Source of the DNA: Solirubrobacteraceae bacterium
Lineage (GTDB): Bacteria > Actinomycetota > Thermoleophilia > Solirubrobacterales > Solirubrobacteraceae
Length of the DNA stretch: 49,852 nt
Direction of reading: 5' to 3'
Assembly (NCBI GenBank): GCA_016462625.1
Contig: JAEMSV010000020.1
Coordinates: forward strand, 1 to 49,852
Shown here: positions 16,832-24,079 of the stretch, one piece after another
Numbering within the stretch: the stretch's first letter is position 1
How the letters are laid out: the number at the start of each line of letters is the position of its first letter
Translations under genes and position numbers: made by a program
The notes under the pieces: model-generated
The model's database searches: none
The model's input: only the letters and a program-made list of their open reading frames with translations
What the model was told of the DNA's origin: nothing

Positions 16832-17509
16832 GTGCCACCCAAGCGCAAACACGTAACCAAGTCGAAGTACACGCTGGACCGCCAGATCCCTGGCGCGTTC
16901 GAGGGCGAGACGATCACCCGGCGTCGCTTCATGACCGGAGGCGCCCATCTGGGCGGTGCCGTCGCCACGATGGCGATCGTGCTGCCCGCTGCCGGTTTCG
17001 CCTTCGGCCCCGTCTTCGAGAAGGTCGATCAGCCCTGGAACGCCGTCGGCGTGCCGGACGACTTCGCCGACGACACGTACGTGTCGAAGGTCGTCACGAT
17101 CAATCCGCACATCGGTGAGGGCGGTAAGACGACCGTGTACTTGCGGAAGTACAACCCGGCGATCGACCCGCCCGACCCCGACGAGTGGAGCCAGTACATC
17201 GCGCTGTCGACGCGATGCATGCACCTCGGTTGCCCCGTGCGCTTCGTCGCCGCGTCGAACCGCTTCATCTGCCCGTGTCACGGCGGCGTGTACGGCTTCC
17301 AGGGTGAGGTCAGCGGCGGCCCGCCGGTCCGCCCGCTCGACCGCTTCTACACGAAGGTCGAGAACGGCCAGGTCTGGGTCGGTCCGCGCTTCAGCGTGAA
17401 CTCCGAGTTCGACCGCTTCTCGCCGCGCGACCCGGGCGAGCCGCTGGACGGCATCGGCCAGTACCTGTACCCGTCGCGTCCCAGCATCCGCAACGGGCCG
17501 AACCAGTAA
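16832..17509 (+). CDS. qcrA: Menaquinol-cytochrome c reductase Rieske iron-sulfur subunit
   Basis: The 225-residue protein carries the Rieske [2Fe-2S] boxes CMHLGC (Cys129, His131, Cys134) and CPCHGG (Cys147, Cys149, His150). Cluster ligands are Cys129, His131, Cys147 and His150; Cys134 and Cys149 form the usual disulfide. The N terminus has TRRRFMTGG (29-37) followed by a hydrophobic helix, a twin-arginine signal-anchor, so export by Tat is expected. tatA and tatC lie 5 kb downstream. It starts the qcrABC operon and moves electrons from menaquinol to the cytochrome c domain. Confidence 0.95.
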   Translation: MPPKRKHVTKSKYTLDRQIPGAFEGETITRRRFMTGGAHLGGAVATMAIVLPAAGFAFGPVFEKVDQPWNAVGVPDDFADDTYVSKVVTINPHIGEGGKTTVYLRKYNPAIDPPDPDEWSQYIALSTRCMHLGCPVRFVAASNRFICPCHGGVYGFQGEVSGGPPVRPLDRFYTKVENGQVWVGPRFSVNSEFDRFSPRDPGEPLDGIGQYLYPSRPSIRNGPNQ

Positions 17510-17515
17510 GTCTTC

Positions 17516-18316
17516 ATGCCGAAACTCAAGCTCCCCGCTCCCCCGCTTCCTCCGGCGTTCAAGCCGAAGCCCCGCCGTCCTGACGAGCATCAGCACGGCG
17601 CGCTCGACCACGCCAAGGAAGCCGGCATCAGCACCGTCGGCTGGATCGACGAGCGCATGGGCATGTCCGGCTTCGGCCGGTGGCTCATGTTCCGCAAGGT
17701 CCCGAAGGGGACCAACTGGTTCTACGCGCTGGGCTCGGCCGCGATGTTCGCCTTCCTCAACCAGGCGATCACCGGCGTGTTCCTGGCGATGTACTACGAC
17801 CCCAACCCGATCGCGGCCTACGAGTCGGTCCGCTACATCTCGAACGAGGCCTTCCTCGGCGAGTTCGTGCGCGGCATGCACAAGTGGGGCTCGTCGGTGA
17901 TGGTGATCCTCGTCTTCGTGCACATGGCCCGCACGTTCTTCTTCGGCGCGTACAAGTACCCGCGCGAGCTGAACTGGGTCATCGGCGTCGTCCTGCTGAT
18001 CCTCACGATGGCGATGTCGTTCACGGGCTACCTGCTCCCGTTCGACCAGCGGTCGTACTGGGCGACGGTCGTCGGCGTGAACATCAACGGCACCGGCCCG
18101 CTGGTGGGCCCCTTCCTCTCGGATTTCCTGCGAGCAGGCCCCGACTTCACCGCGACCACGCTGTCGCGCTTCTACGCGATCCACATGATGTTGGTCCCGG
18201 GGATCATCGCCGCCCTGATCGGCGCGCACCTGTACCTGGTCACGAAGCACGGCACGAGCGCCCCGCCGTGGATGAAGGCCGAGACGGACCCGGAACTCCG
18301 GACCGAGAAGGAGTAA
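17516..18316 (+). CDS. qcrB: Cytochrome b (b6-like N-terminal half) of the menaquinol-cytochrome c reductase
   Basis: The 266-residue protein has four helices and the four heme-ligand histidines His122, His136, His223 and His238. The last pair is 15 residues apart, as in cytochrome b6 of b6f complexes, not 14 as in mitochondrial cytochrome b. The protein ends after helix D, so cytochrome b is split as in Bacillus QcrB/QcrC. The first 50 residues form a Pro/Lys-rich cytoplasmic extension. It lies 6 bases after qcrA. Confidence 0.95.
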   Translation: MPKLKLPAPPLPPAFKPKPRRPDEHQHGALDHAKEAGISTVGWIDERMGMSGFGRWLMFRKVPKGTNWFYALGSAAMFAFLNQAITGVFLAMYYDPNPIAAYESVRYISNEAFLGEFVRGMHKWGSSVMVILVFVHMARTFFFGAYKYPRELNWVIGVVLLILTMAMSFTGYLLPFDQRSYWATVVGVNINGTGPLVGPFLSDFLRAGPDFTATTLSRFYAIHMMLVPGIIAALIGAHLYLVTKHGTSAPPWMKAETDPELRTEKE

Positions 18317-18320
18317 CGGG

Positions 18321-19067
18321 ATGAATCATCGCCAGAAGGAGGAGTACCTCCGCGAGTACTCCGTCCTCAAGAACAAGGGCAAGCCGTTCTTCCCGTACGC
18401 CGTCGCGAAGGACGGCGCCATGGCCTGCGTGGTCGTGGGGTCGATCATCCTCATGTCGCTGGTCCTCGGCGCCGAGCTCGGCCCGAAGGCGGACGGCACG
18501 ACGACCACCTACGTCCCGCGCCCGGAGTGGTACTTCTTCTTCCTCTTCGAGCTCCTGCGCGTCATCAAGCCGCCGGAGCTGGTGCCGCTCGCGACGATCG
18601 GCATCCCGACGATCTGCATGATCCTGCTGTTCCTGCTCCCGTTCTACGACCGGGGCCCGGAGCGCCGGCCCGAACGTCGTCCGATCGCGACGACGGCGGG
18701 CATCTTCACCATCATCGCGATGGGCTACCTGACGTACCTCGGTGCGGCGGCCGGCTCGCCCAACGAGGTCGACATGGAGGCCCCGGCGAAGCTGCAGGGC
18801 GCCCAGGTCGAGCAGTTCGAGAAGGGCAAGCAGGTCCTCGCACAGTCGGGCTGCCTCGCCTGCCACAAGATCGGCGAGAACGGCAACGACGGCCCGGGTC
18901 CGCACCTGACCGACATCGGCGCCCGCCTGCCGGCGGACGCGATCGCGCGGACGCTGCAGAACCCGACGGCCCCGATGCCCTCGTACGCCGGGCTGAAGGA
19001 GTCGAACCCCGAGAAGTTCAACAACCTCGTCGGGTTCCTCTCCCAGCTCAAGGGCGAAGACGAGTAG
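18321..19067 (+). CDS. qcrC: Cytochrome b subunit IV-cytochrome c fusion of the menaquinol-cytochrome c reductase
   Basis: The 248-residue protein joins a subunit IV-like half to a C-terminal class I cytochrome c domain. The first half has three helices (about 33-53, 87-108, 122-142) and the quinol-site PEWY motif at 68-71. The second has CLACH at 178-182 and probable axial Met219 in PTAPMPSY. This is the Bacillus QcrC architecture. Electrons would pass from the Rieske centre to this tethered heme c outside the membrane. It follows qcrB by 4 bases and menG by 6 on the other side. Confidence 0.94.
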   Translation: MNHRQKEEYLREYSVLKNKGKPFFPYAVAKDGAMACVVVGSIILMSLVLGAELGPKADGTTTTYVPRPEWYFFFLFELLRVIKPPELVPLATIGIPTICMILLFLLPFYDRGPERRPERRPIATTAGIFTIIAMGYLTYLGAAAGSPNEVDMEAPAKLQGAQVEQFEKGKQVLAQSGCLACHKIGENGNDGPGPHLTDIGARLPADAIARTLQNPTAPMPSYAGLKESNPEKFNNLVGFLSQLKGEDE

Positions 19068-19073
19068 CTCCTC

Positions 19074-19775
19074 ATGGAGGCCACATCGCCCGGCACCCTG
19101 CCGGAGCCGCAGGTCCGGGCGATGTTCGATCGCATCGCCGGGGTCTATGACCTGATCAACACGGTCATGACCGCCGGTCTGCATCACCAGTGGCGCGCGC
19201 GGGCGGCCGATCTCGCAAACGTCGGGCTCGGCGACCGGGTCCTCGACGTCGCGACCGGCACGGGCGACCTGGCGGTGGAGATGTCCAGCCGCGTCGGTTC
19301 GACGGGTGAGGTCATCGGCTCGGACTTCAGCGAGGAGATGCTGGTGCGGGCGCGGGCGAAGGCGCCCAACCTGCAGTTCGAGTGGGGCAACGCCCTCGAT
19401 CTCCCGTACGCCACGGCGACGTTCGACGCGGCAACCGTCGGCTTCGCGGCGCGGAACTTCTCCGACCTCGACGGCGGCCTCGGCGAGATGGCCCGGGTCG
19501 TCAAGCCGGGCGGGCGCGTGGTCATCCTCGAGATGACGACGCCGCAGAAGCCGCCGCTCTCGACGTTCTTCTCCCTGTGGTTCGACCGGGTCGTCCCGGT
19601 CATCGGCAAGGTCGCCGGCGATCCCGATGCCTACGAGTATCTGCCGAACTCGGTGAAGCGCTTCCCCGGCCCGGACGGCGTCGCCGCCTCCATGGAGCGC
19701 GCGGGGCTCAAGGACATCCGGTGGATCCTCACGGCGGGCGGCATCATCGCGCTCCACGTGGGGACCCGGGTGTGA
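19074..19775 (+). CDS. menG: Demethylmenaquinone methyltransferase
   Basis: The 233-residue SAM-dependent enzyme matches UbiE/MenG: MFDRIAGVYDLINTVMTAGLHHQWR at the N terminus (first part of this), VLDVATGTGDLA as the SAM-binding motif I, and GFAARNFSDLDGGLGEMARVVKPGG further on. It methylates demethylmenaquinone in the last step of menaquinone synthesis. The menaquinol-type bc complex just upstream favours menaquinone over ubiquinone as product. Its stop overlaps the GTG of the prenyl synthase (GTGA). Confidence 0.95.
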   Translation: MEATSPGTLPEPQVRAMFDRIAGVYDLINTVMTAGLHHQWRARAADLANVGLGDRVLDVATGTGDLAVEMSSRVGSTGEVIGSDFSEEMLVRARAKAPNLQFEWGNALDLPYATATFDAATVGFAARNFSDLDGGLGEMARVVKPGGRVVILEMTTPQKPPLSTFFSLWFDRVVPVIGKVAGDPDAYEYLPNSVKRFPGPDGVAASMERAGLKDIRWILTAGGIIALHVGTRV

Positions 19776-20761
19776 CCGCGCCGAACCCCGCCGCACAGGT
19801 CGCCTCCCTCGTCGACGCCGCCGGCCCCCGCGTGCCGGAGCTGCTCGCGCGCGTCGAGGACGTGCTGCACGACGCCGCGATCGGCCACGGCCCGACGATC
19901 GGAGAGCCCGCCGACGGCACCATCGCCGCGGGGGGCAAGCGGCTGCGCCCGCTGCTGGTGCTCCTCGCCGCCGGCGTGGGTACCGACGAGCCCGATGCAG
20001 AACGTGACCGCGACCTGGTGCGCGCCGCCGCGGCCGTCGAGCTCGTCCACACCGCGACGCTGGCGCACGACGACGTCCTCGATGCCTCACCGCTGCGACG
20101 CGGCCATCCAACGGTCTGGGCGACTCACGGCCGCGAGATGGCGACGGCGGTCGGCGACCTGCTGTTCTCCCGCGCGTTCGCCGAGCTGACGGAGACCGGG
20201 TCGCTGGAGAGCGTCCGCGCGCTCTCGCGCGCGAGCTCGGCTCTGGCCGAGGGGGAGCTGCTTCAGCGGTCGGACGCGTGGAACGCCGAGGTCCCGCTCG
20301 AGCGCTACCTGCAGCGCTGCGAGCTGAAGACCGCGACGCTCTTCCAGAGCGCCTGTGAACTTGGCGCACTGCACGGGGGCGGCGATGTCGAGGCGCTCGG
20401 CGCATTCGGTCGCCGGATCGGCCTGGCCTTCCAGCTGCTCGACGACGTCCTCGACGTCGCCGGCCCGCCGGAGCGCACCGGCAAGCCGGTGGGCACCGAT
20501 CTGCTCGACGGGACGGTGACGCTGCCGCTGATCCTGGCGCGCGAGCGGGATGCCGCTCTGGCGGCCGAGGACCTGCGGGCGATCACGACGACCGACGCGG
20601 CCGCGGAGATCTGCGCCCGGATCGCAGCGACGGGTGCGCTCGACGCGGCACGCGAGCAGGCGCTCACGATGGTCGCGGAGGCGAAGGCGGGGCTGCCGGA
20701 TGTGGCGCAGCGACGAGTGCTGGAACTCGTCGCGGACTCGGTCGTCGACCGCTACAGCTGA
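19772..20761 (+). CDS. Polyprenyl diphosphate synthase (probable menaquinone side-chain synthase)
   Basis: The 329-residue trans-prenyltransferase has both Asp-rich motifs: HDDVLDASPLRRGHPTVW (first) and QLLDDVLDVAGPPERTGKP (second), plus GGKRLRPLLVLL near residue 50 that binds isopentenyl diphosphate. It elongates allylic diphosphates; chain length cannot be told reliably. Coupling to menG by a GTGA overlap points to the menaquinone tail. Confidence 0.93.
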   Translation: MTAPNPAAQVASLVDAAGPRVPELLARVEDVLHDAAIGHGPTIGEPADGTIAAGGKRLRPLLVLLAAGVGTDEPDAERDRDLVRAAAAVELVHTATLAHDDVLDASPLRRGHPTVWATHGREMATAVGDLLFSRAFAELTETGSLESVRALSRASSALAEGELLQRSDAWNAEVPLERYLQRCELKTATLFQSACELGALHGGGDVEALGAFGRRIGLAFQLLDDVLDVAGPPERTGKPVGTDLLDGTVTLPLILARERDAALAAEDLRAITTTDAAAEICARIAATGALDAAREQALTMVAEAKAGLPDVAQRRVLELVADSVVDRYS

Positions 20762-20763
20762 GC

Positions 20764-21300
20764 GTGGGACGTGGACTCAGTGCGGCGCGCGGCGCCGCCT
20801 GGTTGGGAGGCCTCTGCCTCGCGATGGCGGGCGTCTCGGGCTGTGGAGGCGGCGACGAGCCGGTCACCGTGGCCTCGACACCCACCGTGGACCGGGCGCC
20901 CCCGGGCGCCCAGTACCGCTTCGTCGACGTGGCCGTCGACTTCAACGGGCGTGAGGAGGACGCAGGGTTCGTGGTCGTCGCCCGCCTTGATCGATGGGTA
21001 CCGCGGACGCCCCGAGGTCCCCGAGCCGAGCTCCGGCTGGACGGCGCATACGGCTCGGAGCGTTTCCGCACGGTCGCTCGTGAACAGCCGTGCTACTCCC
21101 AGAGAGTCTTCGCGAGCGACAACCCCCGGGTCCGGTCGATCCAGCAGCCGCAATCGGGGCAGCGACTGAAGGTCGAGCTTTTCGTGAGAGGGCGCGTGGT
21201 CGCGACGACCGTCGCTGTGGCTCGCAACGTGCCCGGGGCCGCGCTCGGCAGTGACCGCCGGCAGCATCGGGTCATCCGCAGCCTCGGCTGCTTCCGATAG
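20764..21300 (+). CDS. Putative lipoprotein, function unknown
   Basis: The 178-residue product has a lipoprotein signal ending in LAMAGVSGC, with Cys27 as the likely lipidated residue, followed by a Gly-rich linker. The mature part is predicted beta-rich (QYRFVDVAVDFNGREEDAGF) with two further cysteines (REQPCYSQ and SLGCF) that could pair. No family recognised. GTG 20764 lies 2 bases after the prenyl synthase stop, so it may be the last gene of the bc/menaquinone operon. It is convergent with the zinc-ribbon gene. Confidence 0.7.
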   Translation: MGRGLSAARGAAWLGGLCLAMAGVSGCGGGDEPVTVASTPTVDRAPPGAQYRFVDVAVDFNGREEDAGFVVVARLDRWVPRTPRGPRAELRLDGAYGSERFRTVAREQPCYSQRVFASDNPRVRSIQQPQSGQRLKVELFVRGRVVATTVAVARNVPGAALGSDRRQHRVIRSLGCFR

Positions 21301-21344
21301 GTCCCGATTCTCAGAGGCACCCGCGCGCGGCGGGAACGCTGCGC

Positions 21345-21773
21345 CTAGAAGTCTTCGGGCACGATGTGCCCAGCCTGCAGCGCGTCGACGAACCGCTCGA
21401 TGTCCTCTTCCATGTTCGCGTGGATGAGGCGGCGCAGATCACGCACCAGCGATTCGGTCCCGCGGTCGAGCTCCTCGTCGAACCGGTCGACGACGTCCTG
21501 CTCGAAGATCCCCGTCCCGGCCCACTCGCAGTTCGGGCACCGGAGGCTGACCTCCCAGTGCGTCGCACCGGCCTCGTCCCACTCGACGGGATACACCAGG
21601 TCCGAACCACACCCCCCACAGACGTGAAGGTCGGTCCGCTCGCGCTGCTGCTCTTGGTGGCTGCGCGGCTGGGTGCCGGAGGGGTTGTCGTCAAAGTAGA
21701 CAACCTCGATCGTCTTGCCCGAAGGGAGGACGACGCGGCGGACGTAGTGGCTGTGTTCAGGACGATTGCTCAT
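21345..21773 (-). CDS. Zinc-ribbon protein, function unknown
   Basis: About 142 residues starting at ATG 21773 (MSNRPEHSHYVRRVVLPSGK). An earlier in-frame start at 21833 is possible but adds an Arg/Ser-rich stretch with no conservation signal. Two CxxC pairs, CGGC (about residues 52-55) and CPNC (about 79-82), form a probable zinc ribbon around a WxV strand. The C-terminal half is an acidic helix (VDRFDEELDRGTESLVRDL). It is divergent from tatA with 138 bases between. No known name. Confidence 0.7.
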   Translation of the reverse strand: MSNRPEHSHYVRRVVLPSGKTIEVVYFDDNPSGTQPRSHQEQQRERTDLHVCGGCGSDLVYPVEWDEAGATHWEVSLRCPNCEWAGTGIFEQDVVDRFDEELDRGTESLVRDLRRLIHANMEEDIERFVDALQAGHIVPEDF

Positions 21774-21911
21774 TGCTTGACCCATCCGCTTCATCGGTCG
21801 AGTGAGACGGGACCTTGAGGCGGATAGGCGCATGTGAACTGGTGAACATTTGAACCGCCCGCTTTCATGGGCCGGTACGCTTGATAGCCCGTCCGCAACC
21901 CGGTCACCTGC
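21774..21911. promoter_or_regulatory. Divergent intergenic region upstream of tatA
   Basis: This 138-base gap is richer in A+T than its surroundings. TACGCT (21876-21881) is a -10 candidate for tatA, and TTGAAC (21850-21855) lies 20 bases upstream, longer than usual. The tatA leader would be about 24 bases. I see no clear hexamer for the minus-strand gene. Confidence 0.35.
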
Positions 21912-22166
21912 ATGCCCTCAATCGGTCCCCTCGAACTCGCCATCGTCCTGGTCATCGTGCTGCTGATCTTCGGCCCGAAGCGCCTGCCCGGACTCGGCAA
22001 GCAGCTGGGTTCCGGCATGCGGGAGTTCAAGGACTCGATCACGTCCAAGCACGACAAGGACGACGACGACGATGGTCCGCAGCAGCTCACGGCCGCCGCG
22101 CAGGCGTCGGCGCAGGAGCCGGTCGTGCGCGAGGAACCCGCGCGCACGCCGTCGGACAGCCAGTAG
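21912..22166 (+). CDS. tatA: Sec-independent protein translocase TatA
   Basis: The 84-residue protein has the TatA design: one N-terminal membrane helix (LELAIVLVIVLLIFGP), the hinge FGPKRLPGLGKQLGSGMREFK, an amphipathic helix and a charged C-terminal tail with a DDDDD run. TatA oligomers form the pathway for folded twin-arginine proteins. It lies 15 bases before tatC and no tatB is present here, suggesting a minimal TatAC system unless another copy exists elsewhere. The bc-complex Rieske subunit is a likely client. Confidence 0.95.
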   Translation: MPSIGPLELAIVLVIVLLIFGPKRLPGLGKQLGSGMREFKDSITSKHDKDDDDDGPQQLTAAAQASAQEPVVREEPARTPSDSQ

Positions 22167-22181
22167 TTCTCGCAGGGCTCC

Positions 22182-23240
22182 ATGGCCACGACGCTCCGGC
22201 CCATCTCCCATGAGGACCAGCTCAGCCTCGTCGACCATCTCGACGAGCTGCGGACGCGGCTGGTCGTCTGCATCGTCGCGCTGAGCGTCTGCTTCGGCTT
22301 CTGCTTCTGGCAGGTCGACGCGATCCTCGACATCCTCAACCGCCCGATCGAGACGACGCAGCGGCTCGACCGCAACGGCAAGAGCAAGGACCCGCTCGAG
22401 CAGACCGCGCGCTTCCAGCGCGAGCTCGGCCAGCAGCTGCGCAGCCTCGAGCCCGTCCTGGACACCAGCGCCGCGAGCGCGCTCGCGCTGTCGGCCAGCT
22501 CCGACATCCCCGCGGCGGAGCGGCGCCAGCTGCGCCAACTGACCAGGGAGCTGCTCGCCGCCCAGAAGCAGACTGCGCAGGCTGCCCTCGCGACGCCGAC
22601 GAACATCGCGCGCAAGCCCGTGACGCTCGGGGTCGCCGAGCCGTTCACCTCGACGATCACCGTGGCGTTCTACGCCGCGCTGCTCCTCGCGCTGCCGATC
22701 ATCCTCTACCAGCTGTTCGCGTTCATCCTGCCCGCGTTCACGCCGCGCGAGCGCACGCTCGCGATCCCGCTGATGTTCATGGGGCCGGTCCTCTTCGCCG
22801 CGGGCGTGACCTTCGGCTACTTCGTCGTCCTGCAACGGGCCGTCGAGTTCCTGCAGAACTTCAACGACGACAACTTCGACATCCTCGTCCAGGCCAAGGA
22901 CTACTACCGCTTCAGCGTCCTGTTCTTGATGGCGATCGGGTTGATGTTCCAGATCCCCCTCGTGGTTCTCGCGATCACCCGCCTGGGAATCCTCACGCCC
23001 AAGCAGCTGCGCAAGCACCGCGGCTACGTCCTGCTCGCGGTGGCGCTGCTGGCCGCCATCGCCACGCCGACGCCGGACCCCGTCACCATGCTCCTCGCGA
23101 TGGCGCCGCTCGTCGTGCTCTTCGAGCTGAGTATTCTCCTTGCGGCCTGGCTTGACCGGATCCGCCCGCTCGATGCGGACGACGAAGATCCCGAGCCGGA
23201 CGACGACGCAGAACCCGGAGACCCGTCCCATGCTCTTTGA
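22182..23240 (+). CDS. tatC: Sec-independent protein translocase TatC with enlarged first periplasmic loop
   Basis: The 352-residue protein has the signal-peptide-binding HLDELRTRLVV (19-29), then VAEPFTSTITVAFYAALLLALP, PRERTLAIPLMF and ATPTPDPVTMLLA of TatC. Six helices are expected. The distance from HLDELR to the PF motif is about 134 residues, against about 54 in E. coli TatC. The extra ~80 residues (about 60-140) are helical, charged and Gln-rich. The C terminus is an acidic tail. The TPR gene starts inside its last codons. Confidence 0.95.
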   Translation: MATTLRPISHEDQLSLVDHLDELRTRLVVCIVALSVCFGFCFWQVDAILDILNRPIETTQRLDRNGKSKDPLEQTARFQRELGQQLRSLEPVLDTSAASALALSASSDIPAAERRQLRQLTRELLAAQKQTAQAALATPTNIARKPVTLGVAEPFTSTITVAFYAALLLALPIILYQLFAFILPAFTPRERTLAIPLMFMGPVLFAAGVTFGYFVVLQRAVEFLQNFNDDNFDILVQAKDYYRFSVLFLMAIGLMFQIPLVVLAITRLGILTPKQLRKHRGYVLLAVALLAAIATPTPDPVTMLLAMAPLVVLFELSILLAAWLDRIRPLDADDEDPEPDDDAEPGDPSHAL

Positions 23241-23943
23241 CCTGCGCGCCGGTGGCCGGCGTCGCCTCGTGCAAGTGGTGTACCTGTTCCTCGCCCTCCT
23301 GCTGGGCGGTGGTCTCGTGTTCTTCGGGATCGGCGGCTCCACGAGCGGCGGCCTGTTCGACGCCTTCCGCGAGGACAGCTCCCAGACCCAGGCGACCGAG
23401 CAGTTCCAGGAGCAGCTCGACGCCCAGGAGAAGAAGCTCGCGGCGAACCCCAAGGACGCCGCCGCGCTGGCCGCCACGGCCAAGCTGCACTACCAGATCG
23501 CTGGTGCCGGGGAGAACTTCAACACCGAGCAGGGCCGCTTCACGGCGAAGGGCCTCGCCGAGCTGCGCGCGGCCGAGCGCGCGTGGGCGGCGTACATCGC
23601 GACGGAGCCCAAGAAGGTCGACACGGGCGTGGCGCTCTACATGGTCCAAGCCTTCGGCCAGGCGGGCCTGGACAAGCCCGACGAAGCCGTCAACGCCATG
23701 GAGCTCTACATCGACGCTCGCCCGGAGAGCTCGAACCTCTACGCGCAGCTCGCGGTGCTCGCCTACACGGCCGGCCAGTCGCGCAAGGGCGACCTTGCGG
23801 CGAAGAAGGCCGTGTCGCTCGCGCCCGAGGACGAGCGCAAGACGCTGAAGGAGCAGCTCGACAGCGCGAAGACCCAGGCGCTGACCGCGCAGGCCCAGCA
23901 GGCGCAGCAGCAAAGTGGGGGCGCGACCTCCATCGCGCCGTAG
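23230..23943 (+). CDS. Membrane-anchored TPR-like protein
   Basis: The 237-residue protein has one N-terminal membrane helix (VVYLFLALLLGGGLVFFGIGG, residues about 15-35). The exported part is helical with TPR-like repeats (AANPKDAAALAATAKLHYQI; NAMELYIDARPESSNLYAQL; KAVSLAPEDERKTLKEQL) and ends in a Gln-rich tail. TPR domains bind other proteins. ATG 23230 overlaps tatC by 11 bases, so it may be a Tat accessory, but no such role is known to me. Confidence 0.8.
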   Translation: MLFDLRAGGRRRLVQVVYLFLALLLGGGLVFFGIGGSTSGGLFDAFREDSSQTQATEQFQEQLDAQEKKLAANPKDAAALAATAKLHYQIAGAGENFNTEQGRFTAKGLAELRAAERAWAAYIATEPKKVDTGVALYMVQAFGQAGLDKPDEAVNAMELYIDARPESSNLYAQLAVLAYTAGQSRKGDLAAKKAVSLAPEDERKTLKEQLDSAKTQALTAQAQQAQQQSGGATSIAP

Positions 23944-23948
23944 CTGCG

Positions 23949-23972
23949 GCTCGGCTTCCGAGCGGCTATTCT
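23949..23972 (+). promoter_or_regulatory. Hairpin after the Tat operon and possible tRNA promoter
   Basis: GCTCGG (23949-23954) and CCGAGC (23958-23963) form a 6-bp stem with a 3-base loop just after the TPR gene stop; it is a weak terminator at best. TATTCT (23967-23972) could be the -10 for the tRNA that starts at 24007. Confidence 0.35.
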
Positions 23973-24006
23973 GATCCGTCCGCGCGGCCGTCTATGCGGC
24001 TGCCGG

Positions 24007-24079
24007 GCCCCTGTAGCTCAATTGGCAGAGCAGCGGACTCTTAATCCGAAGGTTGAAGGTTCGATTCCTTCCGGGGGCA
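24007..24079 (+). tRNA. tRNA-Lys (anticodon CTT)
   Basis: The 73-base cloverleaf has acceptor strands GCCCCTG (24007-24013) and CGGGGGC (24072-24078) with discriminator A24079. The D-arm is GCTC/GAGC, the anticodon loop is CTCTTAA with anticodon CTT at 24040-24042, and the T-arm is GAAGG/CCTTC around TTCGATT. The CCA end is not encoded. The anticodon reads AAG, the preferred lysine codon at this GC content. Its 3' half overlaps the antisense end of a histidine kinase gene. Confidence 0.96.

Noticed and set aside
18240..20405. Long minus-strand open frame (about 721 codons) opposite qcrC, menG and the prenyl synthase
   Set aside because: The three plus-strand genes carry complete catalytic motifs across this region, so the antisense frame is a by-product of codon usage.
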